Assembly: GCA_032358255.1 (NCBI GenBank)
Contig: JAULBX010002556.1
Span: 80,546 to 144,545 of the forward strand
Direction: 5' to 3'
DNA length: 64,000 bases
From: Heterotrichella gracilis
Lineage: Eukaryota > Sar > Xanthophyceae > Tribonematales > Xanthonemataceae
A model generated the notes under the pieces. It saw only the letters and a program-made list of their open reading frames with translations. It was not told where the DNA came from and ran no database searches. Within the stretch, counting starts at the first letter, position 1; every line of letters begins with the position of its first letter. This document shows, piece after piece, positions 1 through 8,700 of this stretch. Made by a program: the position numbers and the translations under genes.

Positions 1-1313
1 TGGCTTGCACATCAGCAAACATCCTGAATTTGTATGTCCCATCCTGCAGTCCAATAATGTTTGTCAACCCTGGGTTAACCCTAAAGTCTGACCTTAAACC
101 TTAAAAGCTAAACACAAATAATGGATTCGCACAGGTCAGGGGGGAATGGCATAGAGCTTATACCGGCAGCACTTCGATTGTGGTGACATTTGCGGTATGC
201 AATCTATCAACAAGCAAATGCACATATATTACATCTTGTGCGCAGGCAATTTAGCAAAAATTCCCATGCTTAATTGACCTGCAGGCATGGAAGGCGGCTG
301 TCTTGCTGGTGTGGAAACATCTCAACCAGCCAACTATGTATCTAAAGCTTAACCTGGCCCATTTACGTACCTGCGGTACATGCAGGCATGCAGAAACTGA
401 CAGCTGAAAGTCACCCGCCAGCAGGTTGTCTTTATTTACTGATGGGTGGCAAAGGCTAGCAGTGGAGTGGCTGTGTTTGGTGGCTGGGCTTTAAAACCTG
501 AGAGGGGCAAGATGCAAAAGATTTCAGAAGACACAAAAGAAAAGCCTCCAAAAGGAACACAGTTATGCAGCCTGTCTGGGTTAGCCATGCACGCTTGTCA
601 AGGGAGACTTTAGTCAGCAAAGACAAAGACCAGCGTCAACAAAGACAAAGACATTGGTCCACTCAATAGTATGTCCTCCACCATGTGGGTCAACCTTCAA
701 ATCCTAAACCCTAAACCCTAAACCCCTACCTTGCAGGGGGTCAACCCTGTACTGGCCCTCGTGCTCATCCATGCTGTTGAAGTAGATGTAGGGCTCAGTG
801 GCGGTGAAGCTCGGCTTGCTTGGCAGCGGTGCAGGGTCGGTACCGGATGCCACATCATTGAGCGGCTGGTAGGGCCCATAGTCTTGCATGTTGTTCGGTA
901 GTGAGGACTGGCCCCACCAGTAGTACTTGACCTTGAAACCTGACGGGGTGTGGGTTTGGGGTTAGGGGTTGCAGGCAAGGGTGCGAAAGCTGTCTAGGGT
1001 TTAGGGTTTGGGGACTGGCCCATCAGTAGTACTTGACCTTGAAGCCTGCACACGTCGTTTGGGTTTCTACACCTAAAGGGTTTGGTGGACAAGGCCTAGA
1101 GTTCCTAGGGTTAGGTTTGACTGAACCCTAGTATGTGCTACATAGCACCTGCCTCGCTGCCACCGGTAGTTTAAGGTTTAGGGTTTTGGGTTGAGGTGTT
1201 AGGGTTTAAGCTTGCTGCCTACCTGCCTCAGCTGCCACCGTGGTGGGTCTGCAGCACAGCGCCAGAAGGGTTATCATCAGCCACATCAGCATGCGTTGCC
1301 TGCTACTGCCCAT
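1..1313 (-). CDS. Secretory-pathway protein, N-terminal part, cut by window edge
   Basis: Three minus-strand exons join in phase: 1313-1223, 939-730 and 69 to beyond base 1. The first encodes a hydrophobic signal peptide (LMWLMITLLALCC) ending near VAAEA. The second continues GFKVKYYWWGQSS and runs to YRVDPLQ; it is rich in aromatic residues and proline. The third reads LTNIIGLQDGTYKFRMFAD and leaves the window open. The start is either the ATG at 1313 or the in-frame ATG at 1292; both keep the signal peptide. The protein should enter the secretory pathway. I do not recognise the family. The intron between 1223 and 939 holds decayed copies of both of its exon edges. Which exons are real is inferred from splice sites and phase only. 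Confidence 0.5.
700..728. repeat. Interstitial telomere-like repeat at a splice donor
   Basis: Tandem CCCTAAA units (TTTAGGG on the other strand) run straight into the donor of the 939-730 exon, so that minus-strand intron begins GTAGGGG followed by TTTAGGG units. The same plant-type motif sits at many other introns in the window. Confidence 0.85.
1020..1165 (-). repeat. Shadow copies of both exon edges inside the first intron
   Basis: At about 1022-1045 there is a copy of the 5-prime edge of the 939-730 exon with its acceptor (TAGTACTTGACCTTGAAGCC on the plus strand). At about 1147-1165 there is a copy of the 3-prime edge of exon 1 (CACCTGCCTCGCTGCCACCG). Both lie within the intron they would bound and both are diverged. 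Confidence 0.65.
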
Positions 1314-2767
1314 GGTCACCCTCAGGGAGGAGACAGCAAAAACACCCATCGATGCTGTGCACGCGCGCTTGCCGAATGCTGTGGCACGACCAGATTGGGA
1401 GCGAGCCATGGAGACACGGTAGCCCTGGGTAACTCACGGATGCGGTTTCTGCGCTGCGCTACCGTTTGTCTTGCGGCTCTCGTCGGGTGCAGTGTAAGGT
1501 TGCTGCGCGGGATCCCCGCGGAACCAGCAGGGTCTTGAGAAATTGGGATGCAGGCTTGGGACAGTTCCGCTGCACACATGTAAACGTTGTGGAGGGATTC
1601 TTTACGCAATTTACGGGCATCAGTGCATACACAAACAGGTATTGAGCTTCAGGAAATCAGGTGATTGGGTGCATGCATGCTTGTGCGACAGACTCATCGC
1701 ACAGACTGGTTGACTTGAATCGAAGGCCAATTTAAAAGTACGGCAGAGTTGTCATACAAGTCACGCACTCTGCACGACTGTTGGACTTTGGACGTTTGCA
1801 GGCATGCATGCATGCGAAAGTAGTGGGCAAGACGTTCGCCAACCCACCATCTCCAGCACTGACTCGCCGCTGTAGCTAATCACAGATCAACATATCGCCC
1901 CTTTTACCCATCACCAATATGTTTCTTTCTATGCCGAGCACAGTGCAGTTATTCGTCGCATAGGTGCGTACAGCTGTGTCGCCCACCCCGATACCGTATC
2001 CAGCAATAGCTACGCACACACGTACGTCACTGTGACTCAAACTGCACACGAATTGCAAAGCAGAGACTGCGCGGAATATGCACGTACCTTCCAGCCGCAT
2101 CCCCGCTTTGTTAGAGCTCTCCCAGGCAGGGTTTTGGGCTTAGAATAGCTATAGCAAGGAAGGTGAAAGGCCCCAGAACCATAAACCCTACCTTAGGGTG
2201 ACCTGGTAGAAGAAGGAAGGGGCTGAGGCTTTTCGGAAGGGGTAGAATACCAATTCCTGCTATTAGAGTGTGTGACCCTGTCTGTGTTGACACCCGAGGG
2301 TGCATCAGCGGCATGGCATGCCAATTTACCAACGGATGATCGAGGTACTTCTTGAGACTTGCATATTACATTCGTTGACAACCACTCATCAGGGCCGCCA
2401 GCATATGTTCCACCACCATTGCTCATACAGTGATCAAAATGCTCAATGGTCTCAACGGTATGTGGTACTACAACTACCCATGAATGTCCTTGCCACCCAT
2501 GTGCCAAGGTTTTAAACCCTAAACCCTAATCCCTGAACAGGACCACCAGGTCCTGGCGCAAGGCAACTCCTACTAGGTCAGACTGTCCATCTTGCCGCGA
2601 CCTGTATACATAATAAACCCGCAGGGACGGATTTTGGAGTTGGGGATCTTGTAGACCTAAAACCCCACCCCCAAAAATAATGACTTACAATGGCGTGATT
2701 CCAAATAAAGAATATCTATTTCTTTCCTAACCACAATGAACCTATCCACCATTAAGTGTTTGATCAG
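1314..2767. other. Spacer with one possible minus-strand exon
   Basis: No gene can be assigned. Around 2460-2310 the minus strand has an open stretch of coding-like composition (GGGTYAGGPDEWLSTN) with a possible GTAAAT donor near 2313, but no family, start codon or neighbouring exon could be tied to it. Telomere-like CCCTAAA repeats lie at 2513-2530. The 3-prime end of MUTS2 starts at 2768. Confidence 0.3.
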
Positions 2768-5700
2768 TCACGCCAGGTACGCCACGCTGCACCCCCCTGC
2801 CGACATCTCCTCCAGTTCCCACTTGGCCACCTGCGGGTGCCGCGTCAGCAGCGCCTGCACCTCGCCACGCACACGCCCAGTGCCCACGCCATGCACCACA
2901 AACAGGCAACCGGTGCCGGGCCTCGCTGACCCGATGGCGCTCTCAACCTGCAGGGAGAGGCTCACGGTTTAGGGGTTTTGGGCTGAAATTGGGGTTCAGT
3001 GTTCTCTTTGCCAAGGGTTTCATGCGCACGTAGTGCACCACAGACAGGCACTTGTTTTGCCCTGAAACGACAGGGCTTGTTGACACCACAATCATCGACA
3101 TCACCACCCCATGCCAATGCAATGCAGGCCCATACAGAAGACCTTACCCTACAATAAGGCAATTATCCCCTTTCCACCCCTCTCCCCACCCACCTGGAAC
3201 ACAGCATCCTCTGCATTCATCCCCCGCACATCCACAGTGTTGAAGCTCGTCTGAATGCTGACCACCTGCCTGTCCTCCCTCCCCGCTCCCTCCTGCTCCA
3301 CCCCCCCTTCACCCCCCGGCCGCCACCGCCGCTCCTTCAGGCTCTGCTGCTGCTGCTCTTTGCGCACTGCCACCTGGCGAGCCTGGCATGCAAAACAATT
3401 GATTGAGATTACGAATAGATATTTGAATATTTACTCCACTGTTTGCCATTGTGCCAAAAACGTGCCGGGACTCGATTTATATTTGTTTATTTACTCCAAT
3501 GTGACCATTCTACCACAAGGTGACAAAAACGTGGCGGGACTCGATAGATATATGAAGCAATAGTAGAACCAAGCCAAGCAACCCTGAGCCATTGTGTTGG
3601 TTGAGGAACAGGAGCTAAAAACGAGAAGGGCATTGCAGCATGGTTTGCAACCCTACTGCCCACGATGCCCCGACCTTGCATGCCAAGGGCTGCTTGGCCC
3701 GGCCCGGTGTCATGTTTGAGTTTTAGGTTTTAGGGTCAGGTTCAGGGTTATGGTTTGGGTATATGCTACCTTGGTGTTAAGGGCTGCTTGTTTAGGATTT
3801 AGGATTTCAAACCCTAAATTGGGATTAGGATTGGGGTGAAGGCTACCTTGCATGCCAAAGACTGCTTGGCATGGCCAGCAATGTCATGCTTTAGGGTTTA
3901 GGATTAGGGTTGAGGTGAAGGCTACCTTGCTGCTTGGCCTGGCCTCGTGTCATGTTAAGGTTTTAGTTTAGGGTCAGGTTTAGAATTATGGTTTGGGATG
4001 TATGCTACCAAGCGTGCGAAGGACTGCTTGGCTTGGCCCGCAATGCCATGGTTTAGGGTTTGAAGTTTAGGGTAATGGATTGGGGTGTAGGTTACCTTGC
4101 GTGCCAATGACTGCCTTGCCTGGTCCGCAGTGAGTGGCGAAATCTCTGACAGCCGCACCTCGATGGCCAAGGTGCCAACCTTGACGCTCAGCTTGTTGCC
4201 GGACTTGCCTGCATGCAAAGTGCATCACTCAGCGTGGTTTATGGTCTGCCAGAGACTGTAGTACACTGGGACAAAGACCGAACCCAAATTTCCAAGCTGC
4301 CGGATGCACATGTCAGCAGTGTACACACTTGCCGGATTTGCCTGCTTCCAAAGGTCCGTGCCACTCACTGGTGGTTGTGTTGGGCAGACAGTTGAGCGTA
4401 TCTAGCCAATACCGAGTACAATCCCCACGGTATGCTGCAGTAAAATTGGTGGAAAGGGAACCCTGCACACCATGCTGTGCCATGACTGCACGTTGCTGTG
4501 CACATGCTTAAGTCATTGGCCAAACCCTAAACCCAAAACCCTACACCCTATATTCTATACCCTTACACCCAAGCTGGCTGCCTCACCTGCCCCCTTGACC
4601 ACCTGGCCGATCGCCCCCCCCATCTTCAGAACCTTAACGCTCTCCCCATCAGCCGGACGCCACTCCCCGTCGCCACTGGTACCTGCGCCACCCCCCTCCT
4701 CCCCCCCTTCACCATCGCTCCATTCCTCCCCTGCCGCCTCCCCGCCTCCCAGGCTGGCAGCAAATCGAAGACCCAGCAGTCCCGCTGAGGCAGCTTTTGC
4801 AGCCCTGATTTCCGCCTGTAGACCAAATCTGTGCTTAGAAACCATACGAGGACACGTGTTATTCAAATGAGGCAAATCCACCGAGCATGGGACTGCCTGT
4901 ACTACTATGGTATTGGTCAGCCACACGCCATCCTCCCTGCTTCTTAAAACCTGCTGCCGAGTAGCATGATCCTCAAAAATTACCATTACTCACTCCTCAG
5001 TCCAATGGGCCTGCCATCACCCACCTCAATCGCCTGGATGACCCCCTGCGCCTCCTCCACACTCACGCTCCCCCCTTGCACCCCAGCAACCGCCGCCTTG
5101 AGCTGGCCAGTAGCCCTCTTCACATCCTCCCGCACCCCCCGCTGCCCCTCCTTCATTAATTTCTTCTCCCGCTCCCGCAGCGCGTCGAACTCCTGCTGGG
5201 TTGAGGCGCGCTGCTGCTCCGCCACCTGGCGCCGCCGGGCGGCCTCCTCTGCCTGCGAGGGTTTTGTGCAGGGCTTGAGATGTAGTCTGTTCTTGGGACG
5301 GCAAGTATGGATCCCGTATTGCATGCCGCCGTGCCCCTGTGAAGGGTTCGCCAATGCAACACCTCTGATCTAATCACACTTTACATGTACAGGGGTTCTG
5401 TGTAGGGTTTACCAATATAAAGGGCCCTGGTTCAACCACACTACACCCACCTGCTTCTTCAGTGACCCACTTCCCACCGTTCACATTACCCTACCTTAGG
5501 GTTCAACGCTGCAAAACCCTGATGTAGGATTCCACCCACCTGCTGCCTGGCCGCCTCCACCTGCTCCTCCAGCGACCCAGCCAGCGCACTCCCCTGCATG
5601 GTCCCCATATCGCTCCCCCCTTGGCCCCTCCCCCCCCGCATCTCCACCACCACCCGCCGCGCCTCAGCCACCACTGCCCGATCAAACCCTAAACCCTCAG

Positions 5701-8700
5701 CCACCGCCAGCGCATTGGATGCGCCTGCCTGGCCCCAGAGCAGGCGGTAGGTGGGGCGCAGCGAGGCCAGGTCGAATTCCATGCTGGCATTGACAAAGCC
5801 CGGCTGGCTGGTTGCTAGATCCTGTGGCCAGAAACATTTAAGGATAATTCAGTTTGATTATGAAATAAGGAAAATGGGTATTACATGAGTAGGTGGGGCG
5901 CAGCGAGGCCAGGTCAAACTCCATGCTGGCGTTGACGAAGCCCGGCTGGCTGGTTGCTAGATCCTGTGGCCAGAAGCATTTAAGAATAATTCAGTTTGAT
6001 TATGAAATAAGGAAAATGGGTATTACATGGGTAGGTGGGGCACAGCGAGGCCAGGTCGGAGTACATGCTGGCGTTGACAAAGCCAGGCTGGCTGGTTGCC
6101 AGGTCCTGGAGTAGAAAGAATGAAGAATAAGTCATGTTGAATGAGGTGTGCAGGAAAGTCGTTCAGGAGTGGATGGTCAGGAATGCTTGCATGAGCATGT
6201 TTTCTCAGCATGGTGGGTTCTTGTCCAAGAATGGTTGGTCACGAATGAATACTAGCACTGCTGCCAAACTGCGGTTCAAGGCCGGTTGCTCAAAATCGGT
6301 TGTTGCAGAGTGGTGTGTCAAGATTCGCCCTGTTTGTTCCACCGTGGCTTCCTCACCTTGAGCTCAGCATGGTGCGTGGTTGCAAAGGTGAGTGCCGCTC
6401 GATCCGCCAGGGTTTCCAAAATGGCGGCCGCAAGGGCGGAACCCTCGACAGGGTCTGTGCCGCTGCCCACCTGGCAAGGGGAGGGAACACAAGAGAGGAT
6501 CAACCAGAGGAACTGGATACCGGACTCCTGTATGGTACAGGTTTTGTTGAGCCTCGTTGTTGTGATTATGTTGTTATGTTTGTGCATAACATGATGCTGC
6601 CTCCCCTGGTAAAGGGGAGAACACATGCAAGGATGGACACATGGTGAGGGACCGCGTGATGGTCAGTATTGTGGTGCTGCCCCTATAAAAGGGTTCTGGA
6701 GACACACACATCTGAACAAGGGGCAAAGTCAACCCTCGACAGGTAGAATTCACATCTCCATCAGCAGGGTCAGACCTCCCACCGCCCCCTCTACCACCAT
6801 CCCAACCCTCCATTTACCTCATCCAGTAGAACCAAATCTCCCTTCCCAACCGCCACCAGCGCATTGCTGATGCGCCGCACATGGCCACTGAAGGTTGACA
6901 GGTTCTGCTGCAGGCTCTGGCCGTCACCCACATCAGCAAGCACCTGGGGCAGCAGGGTTTAGGGTTTAGAATGTAGGGTTTCAGGTGTAGGGTTTGGGGT
7001 TTAGGTTCTGCTGCAGGCTCTGGCCGTCACCCACATCAGCAAGCACCTGGGGCAGCAGGGTTTAGGGTTTAGAATGNNNNNNNNNNNNNNNNNNNNNNNN
7101 NNNNNNNNNNNNNNNNNNNNNNNNNNNNNNNNNNNNNNNNNNNNNNNNNNNNNNNNNNNNNNNNNNNNNNNNNNNNAGGTTCTGCTGCAGGCTCTGGCCG
7201 TCACCCACATCAGCAAGCACCTGGGGCAGCAGGGTTTAGGGTTTAGAATGTAGAATTTCAGGTGTAGGGTTTGGGATTTAGGTTCTGCTGCAGGCTCTGG
7301 CCGTCACCCACATCAGCAAGCACCTGGGGCAGCAGGGTTTAGGGTTTAGAATGTAGAATTTCAGGTGTAGGGTTTGGGGTTTAGGTTCTGCTGCAGGCTC
7401 TGGCCGTCGCCCACGTCAGCAAGCACCTGGGCAGCAGGGCATAGGTTTTAGCTGCAATGACAGCAGGGTTTAGGGTTTTAGGGCCAAGAGTGCAGGGTTT
7501 AGCTACAAGCGGGCAGGCCCTGAAAAGCCCACCTCTGCATATGCAGCACCAGGTGCAAGGGTTTTGATTTAGGGTCAACATCATGATTGGCACATACCCG
7601 ACCCGAGTGTACACATGCACCTACCTTTTGGACCCACATCATGGTGGGCTGCTCCCCATTCCCTGTGTGATTTAGCCAAGGATTGGGGCAAAGGATTTGG
7701 GATTTGGATTTGAACTACCGCTTTTTTACTTTTCCCTTTTTTCCTTTGGTGCATTAATGCACATCGGTGCATGCAACTCGGTGGATGCTAGGCATGGGAT
7801 ACACATGCCCTTGTACATACCTTTTGGAACCACATCATGGATGGCTGCTCCCCGCTGCCCGTGTGGACAAACAGCCCCGCCTTGGCCATCAGCACGCACA
7901 GGCCAAGCAGCTTGAGCGAGGCGGTTTTCCCCCCCGTGTTGGGCCCCGTAACAGCCACCACCTTGATGCCAGGGGGCACCATCAAATCAACAGGACGGGG
8001 GAGGGGGTTGGGCTCTGCCGGTGGCGCCGGTTCCCTCCCCTGTGGCGCTGCTTTGGGTGCTTCCCCCTTGGGGGTTGCAAAGGGGGAGGCGGCATCCATG
8101 TAGTTGTTTTCGAATGCTGCCATGTCAGCCGCGGGGGGGGAGGGCAGGGGGGGGAGGCATGATTCTAGGAGAAGGGGGTGGCGCGCCTGCAAGGGGGTTG
8201 GGTGCTGCTTACAACAGGAAATGCTAGGAAGACTACCACGTAATGTTGCATGTTTCATGGACTTTGAGTCGCCTATTGACTGTGCATGAGCCGGACTAAA
8301 TGGAGGTATGCATGCACAGGGTTGTACCAAATCGTGTTGCCATACACAGTCCCACTACACAGCCACATGCAAAGAAATACAAGGTTTGGCAGGCTGGCCA
8401 TCACTGACGCCAGAACCAAGGGTGAAGTTTTCAGTCAAATTCAGCATGAGCCCAATAAGACTCATATTTTGCAAACAATGTGTGTCACCCCGCACCTGTG
8501 GCACGTGCACCAGCCCCTCAGGCCCCCCTGTGGTGAAGCGCGGTTTCACCCCCTGCAGCCATGCCGCGTGCCTCCCCCTTGCAGCCGCCAGGTCAAGGTC
8601 GCGGATGGATCGAAGCACACACAGGATGCGCGCATGCTCGGCCCCAACCTAGAGTGATACAGAAGGGTTTTGCTTGTTAGGGTGTAGTTGCTGAGAAGAG

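Noticed and set aside
700-728. Chromosome end
   Set aside because: Only three to four telomere-type units, repeated at many internal sites; unique genes continue on both sides.
2111-2507. Two overlapping minus-strand frames near the MUTS2 end
   Set aside because: Neither has an ATG, clear acceptor or family match; kept only as a possible exon in the spacer entry.
6901-7436. CRISPR-like regular array
   Set aside because: The 103-bp units are identical throughout with no variable spacers, and each holds a MUTS2 exon fragment. The genome is eukaryotic.
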